NCBI GenBank assembly: GCA_958510825.1 | Contig: OY294048.1 | Span: forward strand, 35,491,026-35,555,025 | Reading direction: 5' to 3' | Origin: Brachypterus glaber | Taxonomy: Eukaryota > Arthropoda > Insecta > Coleoptera > Kateretidae | Length of the DNA stretch: 64,000 nt | Shown: positions 32,017 through 43,490 of the stretch, in pieces | How positions within the stretch are numbered: position 1 is the stretch's first letter | How the letters are laid out: the number at the start of each line of letters is the position of its first letter | The notes under the pieces: generated by a model | Told to the model about the DNA's origin: nothing | What the model saw: the letters and a program-made list of their open reading frames with translations, nothing else | Databases searched by the model: none | Made by a program: the position numbers and the translations under genes

Positions 32017-32340
32017 GTGATTCTATATCCAAAAATATAAGAAAAGTTCCTATAAAGGTTGGTCCAAAAATTAGCCTTAAGGGAGCTACGTCCCTTTAAA
32101 ATTGTACTAAAAATAAGGTTTTTGCTCTGGTACCCTTTAAGCTAGAGTTTTTGCATGTATACTAGTATTAAAGCCAATTAGTTTATGTTAATTTATTTTT
32201 TTGAATTTATCCAGAGGCGTGCCTAGGCGGACATAATGCATTTTGAGGGTTAAGACAACATTTTAACACATTTTTGCCCCAAACTTTTTTTCATACAAAA
32301 GTTGCAGGAAATAATTTTTGTAGTAGCTATTTTTAACCTA
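32017..32340 (+). mobile_element. Fragment of the CAGGGTGATC foldback family
   Basis: GGTGATTCTATATCCAAAAA, AGTTCCTATAAAGGTTGGTC, AAGGGAGCTACGTCCC and TTTATCCAGAGGCGTGCCTA match the left arm of the element at 62436. The terminal bases and the right arm are absent. Confidence 0.75.
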
Positions 32341-32549
32341 GGTGGCGCTGGAGAGAAGATATTCTCAAAAAACTGGTTTTCGTTATCATTTTCCAATATG
32401 GCGGCGCGAGCGTCGGTCGCTCAAGGTCGAAAACTCGAAATAATAATGGATATCAAACTGTATTAATTATTAATTACCAAATTAGAACCCTCCTTGACCT
32501 TTTGCAGCGAAAGCCCCCTTTGATGAATTCAGTGCCTGTCCTTATTATA

Positions 32550-33991
32550 CCGAGTGAGTTTCTATCCATGTACACCTCCTAAAATGGGATTGTTTTCAGT
32601 CCGATCAAAGCAAATTTATTTTTTTGCACTTCCAGTTTCGCCGGAAATTAAGTTAAATTTTTTTTTAATGACACCCCCATATATTTTTGCATTTTGCAAC
32701 TTATATAAATATTAAAAAAAAAATTATTTAAAAACTTTTTATTTTTTTTAGTACGTTTTTTTAATTTTTTTTATTAACAAGATTTATTTTTTTTTAATAA
32801 AATCTAATTTATTTTCTAAATTTGGGAAAATACAAATTTTATGTAAAAACCAAATGATTTTTTTGTACTTTAATTTTTTTTAAACGGGTTTTCCTTTATA
32901 ACTTTATTTTTTAAAATAGAAATCCCCTTGGACGGTCTTAACTTTTTAGTGCGCTATTGTAAGGGCTACAAAAATGTATTTTTTTTCTTTCATTTCCATT
33001 TTTGCCGGATTAGCCTTTTTTTTAATAAATAAAAAATTAAATAAATAATTTTTCTTAGATGAAAAATTGTTTTCTGAATTCAAAAATTCAAAAATGTGCA
33101 GGTGTTGTCATTAAAAAAAAATAAAATTGACATAGTTTTCGGCGAAAATAATTTTGTCATTTTGTAGCCCTTGTTAGGGGCTGTCCATATATTACGTAAC
33201 GCGCCTAGGGGGGGGGAGGGGGCCAGAGAAATTGTTACAGTTTTTTAAAAGGGGGAGGGGGGCCTAGGTAAACGTTACGTAACGGAATTTAATAAATTTA
33301 ATGTTTATTTCCTAAGCTTGGCAGATGTATTTTTATTTCAACATAAATTACTATTTAGTGGCCCATAATTCCCATTCACACAAAAATTGACGAAACTATG
33401 CATATTTAAATAATATTGTAATCAGTAAAAAAACTGTTGACATTAATATTAAAAAAAATCTTACGGCCCTGTTCTTGCGTGATCTTGCCGATGAATCATC
33501 GGCGATGATACATTTTCGCGCGGAATGTGTACTCACAGAACACCAATGTGTGTACTATTTTGTGTACCTGTGCATAAACAATATACGTGTTATATGTGAC
33601 ACTCAGTGTAAAAAGAGCTACCTAGTATTTTTCCCTGTGTGATATTGATTATGAATATTTTGAGTGATTTTTTCGTTTAAGTACATTAAGTGTTATATGT
33701 ATTATTATAATAAATATGTTTTTTTTTACACTGTTTTTTTACCGTCTTGGATTATGCGGAATTCTGTATCAAGAAAAAAAAATACAAATTTTTATATTGT
33801 TACGCGTTACACAGGGGGGAGGGGGGTGTTGGTAAATGTGACAGTTTGTTACACAGGAGGGGGAGGGGGTCAATTTTTTTTGAAAAATTGCGTTACGTAA
33901 TATATGGACAGTCCCTTAAGAAATATAAGCTACAAATAATTGCTTTGATCGGGCTGAAAACAATCCCAATTTAGGGGGTGTACTCACCCGG
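32550..33991. mobile_element. 1.4-kb foldback transposon (TA target) hosting a TTAA element
   Basis: The left end CCGAGTGAGT and the right end ACTCACCCGG are flanked by TA (32548-32549, 33992-33993). The subterminal arms share GGGATTGTTTTCAG and GATCAAAGCAA. The right arm is split by 33178-33915. A solo fragment at 15687 gives the uninterrupted arm sequence. No gene is seen. Confidence 0.87.
33178..33915. mobile_element. Nested TTAA element with GGGCTGTCCATATATTACG ends
   Basis: GGGCTGTCCATATATTACGT at the left is mirrored by ACGTAATATATGGACAGTCCC at the right. The flanks are TTAG (a mutated TTAA, 33174-33177) and TTAA (33916-33919). Excision restores the arm phrase seen uninterrupted at about 15760. 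G-rich runs follow each subterminal GTAACG word. Short frames inside are not conserved between the arms. Confidence 0.9.
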
Positions 33992-34081
33992 TATACCCTT
34001 AATTCCTCTTTTCCCCTAATTTAGATTTTATTCAGAAGTGATTAAAAAAAACTATTTAAAAAACATCGAAATAAAAATAAT

Positions 34082-34106
34082 CTTTTTTTTTTTTGTTGCA
34101 GGTAAG
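34082..34106 (+). promoter_or_regulatory. Candidate recursive splice site
   Basis: A 3' splice site with a long pyrimidine tract (T-run then GTTGCAG, ending at 34101) is directly followed by a 5' splice site GTAAGC. Juxtaposed acceptor and donor of this form mark ratchet points that remove very long introns stepwise, a mechanism known from insects. It could equally be a chance match or a normal acceptor. Confidence 0.3.
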
Positions 34107-34443
34107 CTAATTTCGCAGTAATTCAAACGATACACGTGGTAAGTGTTAAATGTGGGTAATTTATTTCAAATTGAAATTTTCAATATAGGGTAATATATGG
34201 TTCGGATTAAATTCGATGTATTTTTAAAACAAGTGATGAATTGATATGCTATTTGATCTCTCCATGGATATAAATAATGTTCCAATTTTCTGTATTACCC
34301 GTCATTCAATATTTCGATGTACCTATAACTAATATATTAGAATATTTATTACGACAGCGTAAAACATTTTAGTACCCAATTGTTGTACGTACATAAATAA
34401 AGTTTTTTTAATAAACTGGTGAAAATAAATGAAACCTAAAATA

Positions 34444-35847
34444 CACTGGCACGCTGTTCTAGAAGAACTTTTAAATAACATGACAACTTCCATTTTTTTT
34501 TCTTTTTGGAATTTGTTATATGAGCTCTAATTAAAAAAATAAGACCAAAATTTTAAAAATCGTTAGAGCTGTTTTTGAAAAAAATGTCTTTTTAAGAAAA
34601 TATCTCTGATATTTCACGCTAACATACTCGGTTTGCCCTCGATATCTCGGATTTTGACCAAACTTGGCATAGTGGTACCACTATGGTACCTAAGCACTCC
34701 ATCCAATTTTTTTTCAAAATGGTCCATCCGTTCACGATACCGGGTGTCCCACCAACCAGGTTCTTGACAAGTTATATCTTCGTTATTTGAAAATGTATTT
34801 TTTTGTAAAAAATAGCGTAAATTGGGAGCCAAAAAAAATTTTATTGACTTATTCACCCCCCCCCCTCCATTGTTTACTCACTCCCTTGTAACCACCCCAT
34901 CCTCTGATTTTCAAATAACACCTTCCACCCCCATTTTTATCTAAGAATATGAATTTACATTTAATTTTGAATTAAATCATGTATTATAAATAGTATCTTA
35001 TTCCTTTAAAGGGCTTCCAATAACAATTATTATTTATTAATAATAATGTCCCACCAGGTTTTAGACGGGCAATATCTCCGTTATTTAAAAATATAAAAAA
35101 GTTTAAAAAAAATTAAATTAAATTGGAGTCAAAGTAGAATTTACTGACATATGCAAAACTACCCCTTATTAACCCACCCTCTTGGAACCACCTCCAACTA
35201 GTTTTTTAAATAGCACTTCCCTATTTTATTAAAGAATATAAAAGCACATTTCATTTTAAATTTAACCAGAAAATTTTCCAAAAACTTACGTTAAATTGTA
35301 CCCAAAAGAAAATTGATTAATATATTTAAAACCAACTCATAACAACCCAGTCTCCTAGAACTACCCGCAATTTTGTTTTAAATACCACCCTTCTATTAAT
35401 AAATAATAATTGTTATTTAGAGCCCCTTAAAATCTAAGATACCACTTATAATAAATGGGCGAATTCAGAATAAAGTGCACTTTCATAGTCTTTAATAAGA
35501 ATTAGGGGGCGTTATTTGAAAAACAGAAGTTGGGGGTAGTTTCAAGGGAGTGGGTAAGCAAGGGACGGTTTTGAATAAGTCAGTAAAATCTTCTTTGGCT
35601 TTGATTTAATGCTATTTTTTGAAAATTTTAATACCTTTTCAAATAACGGAGATAAGTGGGACACCCAGTATAGTGAACGGAATCAGAGATATTTTCCAAA
35701 AAACAAGTTTTTTTCAAAAACGGCTCTAACGATTTTTAAAATTTTGGTCTTATTTTTTTAATTAAAGCTCATATAACGAATTCCAAAAAGAAAAAAAAAT
35801 GGAAGTTGTCATGTCATTTAAAAGTTCTTCTAGAACACCGTGCTGGG
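34444..35847. mobile_element. 1.4-kb foldback transposon (TA target)
   Basis: The left end CACTGGCACGCTGTTCTAGA and the right end TCTAGAACACCGTGCTGGG are flanked by TA (34442-34443, 35848-35849). The arms are complementary through TTCCATTTTTTTTTCTTTTT and CGTTAGAGC(C/T)GTTTTTGAAA. Several degenerate copies of GTCCCACC-type phrases lie inside. Open frames reflect arm sequence only. Confidence 0.9.
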
Positions 35848-35849
35848 TA

Positions 35850-36175
35850 TTGTCTTAAAATATCAAAAAAATATTAGACCAATACACGTACCCTCCAAAT
35901 TGCGATAATTGAGATCTATGATCTATGCGTTATCAAACCAAACATGGATTTAAGGGAATTACGCCCCTCTAAAACGATAGTTTTTTCAGGAAGCTGTATG
36001 CTACTACTATTATAATAGTACAGATTATACGAGTTTTCTTACCTGTTTTACGGGGAAAATGCTAAAGTTCACCATAAGTGACGATTGTTTTTTAAATGGT
36101 TATTTTATTAATTGAAGAGAGATGTTTATCGGGAAAAATTTACCCCGTCTTATCCCCAACCTCAGATAACTTTGT
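35850..36175. other. Unassigned sequence
   Basis: Contains GTTTTCTTACCTGTTTTACG near 36034 (possible minus-strand splice signals without a frame). No feature is supported. Confidence 0.4.
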
Positions 36176-36935
36176 ATTTTTAATACTGAATGTTATTTGT
36201 TAATAACATACCTTTTATTTATATCGCATCCATTGGTATTTAATACTTTACTTGTGATATTAAATACTGCAATATGTTTATTGTATACAAAATTTTGTCA
36301 TACTAACATATAGACCATGCTGGTACATTTGGATCTTCACGCAACATGTATTAATACTGTAACATTTGGTAAATTATATCACAGTTATAGTTTGGTATAC
36401 ATTAAGTTGTAGTTGTTGTGTTATTGATCTAGTTTAAAGTATGTTACAGTATTCAGTAAAATAACAATCGGTAAATAATACCAAAATTTTGATTAGTAAT
36501 AATACAGAGAAAAGTAAAAAAAGAATAGATTATTTTGTCAGTGTGTAATTGTGTGTGGTTGAAATCTTTATATTATTACTAATCATAATTTTGTTATTAT
36601 TTACCTATTCTTAATTTTTCTGAATACTGTAACATACTTTAAACTAGATCAGTAATACAACTTAACAACAACTCAAAGTATACCATACTCTAAGTGTATG
36701 CTTTTCCAAATTTTACAGTAATTTTTACTATAACATGCTAGTATTAATAACCACATGTTGCGTGCGGATTCAAATGCACCAGCACGGTCTCTATGTTAGT
36801 ATGACAACATTTTGTATACAATACACACATTGCTGTATTTAATATCACAAGTAAAGTGTTAAATACCAATGATGGCGATATAAATTAAAAATATGTATTA
36901 ACAAATAAAATTTAGTATTTAAATTACAATGAAAT
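36176..36935. mobile_element. Foldback transposon A, copy 2 (uninterrupted)
   Basis: Same family as 877-2345, with arms mirrored around about 36550. The left part runs from TATTTTTAATACTGAATGTT and the right part ends near AATGAAATTTTC. It lacks element B and so provides the empty-site reference. Its right end abuts the TTAA of the next element. Confidence 0.87.
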
Positions 36936-36943
36936 TTTCTTAA

Positions 36944-37790
36944 CACGTTGACTGCCAAGGGGTATTTTGTAAAATCACCCAGGGGGGCAAGTCGTCAAAC
37001 TGTGCCATATGACTTAATATCCTCATTAAATTTCCCATAAAGACCATTAGCCCTAACGTTAGTATCCAAAATAAACTAAAATTTAAAATTACAGCCACGT
37101 TTTTCTATTTATTTACGATAAATTTACAATTTTTTTTTGGCATTGTAAAACCAGCATCTTTCCGTGTCTGGCCCAACCAAGCATAGTACTATGTTCCCCA
37201 TAGGCCACACCAATAATACTACATAGTTATTCGCCTTTAGCGGCGTTCAGATATGAATGCCGCGACCGCCGAGAGTAAACAGTCCGTCATCCATATACAC
37301 GGAAAGAAATTAGTGGGCTCTGCGCTATACATTATAAGATATTTGGTAACAGTGGCAAATTATAGTGATTTAAGCTATAGATTATAAGGGACACAATAAC
37401 TAATAATGTTATAAATAAATTGGAAACGATTATATATATTACAGACACGATTATATTTATTACAGGCACTATTATAAATTTACAGAAATTTTATTATATT
37501 ATAAAAATTATTAGCACGGACAATAATTAAATCTATTTAAGCTATAAATGCCATACTATTTGTTATATTTTATTATTCACTAAACAATTAAAGTATTTCA
37601 TATAAATTTTTACACTGACTGCCATAATTGTAAGAGAAAGCCTTGTATTTATATAATAAGCGATTATAATTTGCTTGGTATGTGTGTTATAGTGCTCCTA
37701 GCTATAATTTTTTTTTTCCGTGTATGAATGCCGTGGCCCACAGGGTAACAATACTGGCTTTCATATATGAATGACATGGCAGTTAACGTG
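36944..37790. mobile_element. TTAA element with CACGTTGACTGCC ends, hosting MITE D
   Basis: CACGTTGACTGCCA at the left and TGGCAGTTAACGTG at the right are flanked by TTAA (36940-36943, 37791-37794). MITE D copy 2 (37298-37722) sits inside, and without it the element is about 420 bp. Subterminal GAATGCCG words are mirrored. No coding capacity is seen. Confidence 0.87.
37298..37722 (-). mobile_element. MITE D, copy 2
   Basis: Reverse-oriented, nearly identical relative of 24939-25362 and 61016-61439. The ends CACGGAAAGAAATTAGTGGG and TTTTTCCGTG are flanked by TA (37296-37297, 37723-37724). Confidence 0.94.
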
Positions 37791-37854
37791 TTAATGTGAT
37801 TAGTATTTGTTGCCCTGTGAAGGGGTAATTTTTCCAATAACAAAAATTTAAATA

Positions 37855-38548
37855 CCGGGTGTCCCAACTCTATTTACCCAGCCATTTTCTCGTAAACTAA
37901 AAGAGATAATCAAGTTCTGAGAAAACCATCCTAAATAAGACAACTTAAACTATCTTTTAGCATATATTTGATACTTTCAGCTCTTAAAATTTGGGCAGGG
38001 GGTATAGAGGGATTTTTTTAAAAGTGTGGTCGTGTGATACATCATTTTAAAGCTTATGAAATTCTCCATTTTATTTTATATCTTTTTAATTATTTTAAAC
38101 ATTTTTTTTGGCTTTAAAATAGGGTTTAAAATGGGTATTTTTGTCAAAATTTCTCTAAAAAATCAAACAATTTTTTAAAAACTACTAATTTCATGATGAA
38201 AAGACGTAAATTATACTTTTAAACTAATTTTAATTGCCATAAATAAAAATTTACAAAAAAAAAACTTAAAAAACGCATTTTTTAGCACAAAAAATTAAAA
38301 AATATACAGTCCAATCTAGAGTGCAATCGAGAATTTTATTTGCTTTAAAATAATGTATCACACGACCCCCCTTTTCATTTAACACAATTCCTCCCTCATG
38401 CCCCCCTGCCACATTTTAAGTGCTGAAAGTATCAAATATATAATAAAAAATAGTTTAAGTTGTCTAATTTAAGATGGTTTTCGCAGAACTTTATTATCTC
38501 TTTTAGTTTTCGAGAAAATCGCTGGGTAAATAGAGTTGGGACACCCGG
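37855..38548. mobile_element. Foldback with element-B core but different termini (TA target)
   Basis: Ends CCGGGTGTCCCAACTCTATT and the mirror finishing GGGACACCCGG are flanked by TA (37853-37854, 38549-38550). From about 60 bp inward the sequence switches to that of element B: AAATAAGACAACTTAAACTA, TTTCAGCTCTTAAAAT and CGTGTGATACATCATTTTAA. This is a composite of one core with swapped terminal repeats on both sides. Confidence 0.9.
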
Positions 38549-39000
38549 TATAATTCCTTATAAAAGAGCTTTCTAACGTAAGGACCTCGTAAAACGTAAT
38601 GTCCACGTAAAACAAAGGCTATTTTTCCTATATTAAATTGGGGCTCCTGACCCTCCCAGTCAAGAAGTAAGAGAAAAGGTTTTTTTATAACATAGCATTT
38701 CTCCCTCGATAAGTCAAATTGACCTCTTTTTCAGAATGTTGATTTTTGTTTTCGTTCTCGAGATATTCAAGGTGGCACTCAACATTTGTTCTCCCGTAAA
38801 AGGGGCATTTCAATTTTTACAATAAAAATATATTTATAACGAATTAACAAGGGCCGAAGCCCCTCGATGAATTAAATTAGTTCTTTTTGCAGAATTTCGA
38901 TTATTTTCCTGGTTCTCGAGATATTCAGGGTTGGGGCCTTTTAAAAAGCCACCCGGTATTTATTGAATAACTTTGTCATTTCCGACATGCTAATGAAGAC
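38549..39000. other. Degenerate repeat sequence
   Basis: CTCGAGATATTCA occurs twice (38758, 38916) in a similar context (GTTTTCGTTCTCGAGA and TCCTGGTTCTCGAGA). AGCCACCCGGTATTTATTG near 38945 looks like a lone TA-type element end. No gene is seen. Confidence 0.5.
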
Positions 39001-42000
39001 GCCGCGGCGTTACGTATTCAAATCCGTAATAATAGTATTTATCGCTTAAGCAGTTTCTTTATTCTGATGCGGTTTATCTCGTGGTAAATAGCATCCCGTC
39101 TAGTTTATATTTTTTGTTTTCGCACTAATTACTCTTATTACGAACATACTTACATTACACGGTGAGCGTCAGTATTTTGCTTTAAATTCAAAAGGCGGAA
39201 GACGAGCATTGAAATAAATAGTGAAATAGTGAAAGTGATGACCCTTGTAGATTCCTGAGATTCGAGCTGATACAGATATTGACCAAATATAGATATCTAG
39301 TTTATGTATTACAGAGTCGCACTTAATAATTTTAATATTTCCCTTCGGACATTATTAAGATTTGATCGTAGGGACCGTAACGAAGCAAGAACTGCGTAGT
39401 GACTTCCCTTGAATCGTAGGCTATGATTTCTTGCAAATATTCGTAAAATAGCTATATTTCTTCGTTCCTATTCATATGGATCTTGATGTTTATAAACAGT
39501 GTTGCCACATTCTGAAAACAATCAGGCAATTTAATTGACAAGCAGCTAAATGGAGAGCTCCGTGCCAAGTTTGTTTTGGTTTTTTATTGCTTGGCGTTTT
39601 CTTTTAATGGGGGGTATTGATTTACGTTAGCGTTGGTTTTGCGCCTGTTTGTTTTTTTTTTGTAAAAAAATGGTTTTTATTATATTGAAATACGGTTAGC
39701 CCCCCAGTTAGCCCCTACGACGCATGCGCAGTCGGGCCAAGAGCCCTCTGATTAACCGCACCTTTTAATTGGTGAAAAAGCACTTATTTCTTTTAAATCA
39801 GGGATTGGTTTTGGAATGAAACTATGGCCAAATAAGACGATGGTTTAAACGTTTTAAATCAACAATTTTGGAATACTGTGGAAATTGAAAATATCATGTA
39901 TGTGGCGTGGTGTCGGTAAAGTTTTTGGTTAAATAACCTTTATAGCAAATACTATTGGTTAAATCAAACAAAATATATCATAAAAAAACAAGGTTTTATT
40001 TACTTAACCAAAAGTTTATCAACGATTAAAATAGTGACTGTCAGTACGCTATAGTATGCAATAAAAAAAATATATAATTATAATTAATAATGTCCCGAAA
40101 GTTCCACTATATCTTCTAAAAAAACCAGTCCAATACTGAACTTTCTAAGATAAATAAATAAATAAAATATTGTTCCCTGGGGGCTACACATAACTTTAAA
40201 TATTGCCTGGGAATGGTTTAAGCAAGATGAGTTTCTTAGTAATTGACAGAAATATTACATAAATAAACAATCCGTGGAGATAAATATGTAAAAATTTTAC
40301 CTAAAAATATATGCAAACACTGGGTGATCCAAACATTCATATTTATCGTTATAAAACGACACAAAAATCTATATTATACCCTATTTGATAGCCCCCTATG
40401 TAGATTTAATAATATAAAAATATAATTTTTGAACAATTTGGGCTTATTATCTGTTGATCCTAGATGCCTCACTTAAAACTTTTAAGTTTAAAACTTAACG
40501 CTATGTTTCAGTAGGTTTTTTTCTGTGTTAAAAGCGGATTATCTCCAAAACGAACCAACTAAAATTTTTTTTGAACAAATTTAGACACACGAGACAAAAT
40601 TACGTAAGAAAGAAAACCTCGTGGAAGCAAGAAAAATTTTAAAATATAATAATATATTATAATTACACAGGCACATAAAAAAAAGGTCTGTTTCCCCAGA
40701 CGAGACAAACATTTCTATTCGTTTTTGGGGTCGCTGAATCCGAATCTAGTGTGGTACGACTCCGGCAGGTCGCATTTCGTTCCTAAACTCAAAAAAGTAA
40801 TGAAACGTGATTTAACTTATACTTTTTATCGCATTGGCGCTATAAAGGGTATAATAATATACGTACTTAAATAAGAAATTTGGAAATTCTACTAAATCCC
40901 ATTTTAGGATGTTTTATCAATGATAACAGTTACTTATAATAATGTTTAAATCATGATCAAAATTTACACTGAAAACCACAACAGGTACCTACAAGTAAAT
41001 ATTTTCCTTTAAGGCCTGGTTTTGATATTGATGCTGAGGTATTCTTAAAACTATTTGCAGCAAATTACTGCTAAACTTTTGGAAACTTTTAGGTTAGGTA
41101 CAAGATTTTCTTTTGTTCGAAAAGTTCGTACTTCATATAATTAATGAAAATTTATATTATATTATGAGTTAAAAAAATACAATCTAGAGTAAATATGTAA
41201 CTGCAAAAAAACATCTTCTAACCATGAAAATTTACAGTACCTAAACGAACCTTTACAATGTACACTGTATATTATGAAAAACTTTAGTTTATAGACGGAC
41301 ATAGGACTAATTTAACACGTTCGATGCCGCCTATATAAATAGACTCAACGCAGGAGCCGGACTACTCCGCAATGTTATTCAAGTCCGCAGTGAGCCCGCC
41401 TGGCTCTCGGCATTGAATATGAATAGGGGATGGAAATCGTATACTGGACGTCGGAAAATGTATATCGAGAAAAAAACGATTAAGGTAGTGCTTTTGTGAT
41501 ATTGTGATATAGCACCATACAATATTTACAATATGATTACGTTAAAGATAAAGTCTGACATTCATGACTTGCGAAGTGGAGTGTGGAGCTATATTTGTTA
41601 TGAATTTTTGTCAAATAATTTATGCAGTGTTTGTTCAATATGCAAATGCCATAAATGCCAATAAAGAGATAATATGCTTCGACAGGTATCCGGATAAATA
41701 ATGTTGTCGACACTTTGAAACATCATATTGAATTATCGCCGCTGTAACGCCGATACACTAGCTAGAAAGGTGATTAAAATCCGCTCATATTTAATTCTAC
41801 CGACAGCATTAACCAGAGGTCCTAGATAATTGAAATATCATGTTATCAAGATGTTATATGATATTTCAATGATTCATATACCATTGGCGACCTAATCAAC
41901 CATAACAGTACCGATCCTTGAAGTACACCAATTGTTTAAAATTTTATACTGGAAATTCAATAAAACCTTGCGAATGTGTGGTAAAAGGCAAAGATCATAA

Positions 42001-42760
42001 CAGTGCGACTCGCGTAATTTCGTAAAAAAAAAACATTTGCCGTCTCACAACAACGTGCTACGGCATCAACTGATGCAAGGAGAAGCACGCATCAGGCTGT
42101 TCCGCTTCGTTGCTAGTCTTATTATGGTAAATTCACAATAACTGTAGTAATAACGCAATTTTGTTTATAAAATAAAAAATAATAAGGTTTTGTTAATTTA
42201 CATTAAAAGATAAAAAATTCTTAGTGGATGAAGTAAAAATACTGATTATTGTATAAAATTAACAATAGTTTGCTAAATAACATTAATAAAATGACAACAT
42301 TTTGTAAAAATGTATATATTTTTTATTTTCACAGCAATAATTGCATTATTATTGCTATTTAAATTTACTAATTATTGTGTAATTTTACCCCTATTTTTTT
42401 CAGTGTAGATTAAAAATTATTAGGTGCGTAATAAAAACATAATTTTATAAAGTTTGACAAATACTGCAGTTTACACTGTGGCCACATGTGGATAATATTA
42501 AGCGTGCGAAATACCCATGTAAATTATTTATTATTGCAAATTATTTTATTGGTAAATTGAATTAAAATTTTCATGTAGTGATAATTTTCCAAATTAAGCA
42601 TCCTGGGAAAACATAGCACTAATAAAGTATATTTCTGTAAATTTAATATGCCCACGTTTTCAATTAAAAAAATATACAGAGTGGCCAGAGTCATGCCCAT
42701 GCTAAATCTCAAATTGATTGTTGAAAATGTATTATAAATCCGTCAATTTATATTGATAGT
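39001..42760. other. Long stretch without recognised repeats or genes
   Basis: This is the largest block without clear foldbacks. A patch at 40725-40785 (TTTTTGGGGTCGCTGAATCC then CGGCAGGTCGCATTTCG) is distinctly GC-richer and may be the remnant of a retroelement or conserved element. 41318-41420 has TTTAACACGTTCGATGCCG and a later CTCGGCATTGAA, which recall the ends of the TTAA element at 36944 and may be a decayed copy. Nothing else is supported. Confidence 0.45.
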
Positions 42761-43340
42761 CAATTCAAAATGCATGTACCACGTTTTTTCGATATTTGGT
42801 GGTTTGTAGTTTGTTTGGTCTATTTAAGAGACAGGCTTAGGGCTCATTTATCTGATTAGGGGTTAATTTGAATGGAAATTAGGGGGGGGTGAGACTAGCT
42901 TACTGATGCTGGAGTCGTGAATTGTTTTGAATTTTTTTATCTTTTTGTGTGTGTGGGGTAAATTTCGTGATCTTAGTCGAAGAGTGATCTTGGTTTTCTT
43001 GGATAAAAGACTTGCTATGATGGATAATTTCCGTTTGGAGGAGGAGAATGTTGAGATCTCTATTGATTTGGGTGTTCCTCATAAATCATGGGACCAAAAA
43101 AAAACAACCATTGAGACATATTCTGAGTACGGGTATTAGGTATTTTTAATCAAAGATTATTATTATACTTAGAAAATATCAAAAAGTCTGGGGCAAAGAG
43201 ATGACATCGCCCTCCCCTTATTTTGCACGACCCTGGTTAAAATTACCAAATTAAAATTACGTAAAAGGATAGAATTTATCAATGTTAAGGCTTGTGCAAA
43301 AAATAGATACTGTGGTTCATACGGTTCCAGAGGTATTAAA
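42761..43340. other. Unassigned, with one uncertain open frame
   Basis: A plus-strand frame at 42927-43139 reads LSRRVILVFLDKRLAMMDNF and then an acidic stretch LEEENVEISIDLGVP. No splice context or known domain is seen. It is probably chance or an old remnant. Confidence 0.3.
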
Positions 43341-43344
43341 TAAA

Positions 43345-43490
43345 AACTACTTTTAGATGTACCCCTAGGAGGGTCTTGGCTCCCTTTGGGCTCATTTCCG
43401 GACCAACCTTCTTAGGAACTTTTTTTTATATTCTTGGACCTAGAATCTCCCCTTAAAATTTTTTAACCTATTTCTGAATCACTCTGTATA
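43345..43490 (-). mobile_element. Right-end fragment of the CAGGGTGATC foldback family
   Basis: GGGCTCATTTCCGGACCAAC, GGAACTTTTTTTTATATTCT and AGAATCTCCCCTTAAAATTT match the right arm of 62436-63171. The terminus here is degenerate (CACTCTGTATAA). Confidence 0.72.

Noticed and set aside
33664..33974. Two overlapping open frames of 75-78 codons
   Set aside because: They lie inside the right arm of the nested TTAA element and translate its G-rich repeats.
34614..34856. 80-codon minus-strand frame with a protein-like middle
   Set aside because: It lies wholly inside the 34444-35847 foldback arm, is not preserved in the opposite arm and matches no domain.
39130..39260. Minus-strand exon ending at a GTAAGTATG donor near 39144
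   Set aside because: The acceptor that would define it is weak and the enclosed segment is only about 26 nt with no frame evidence.
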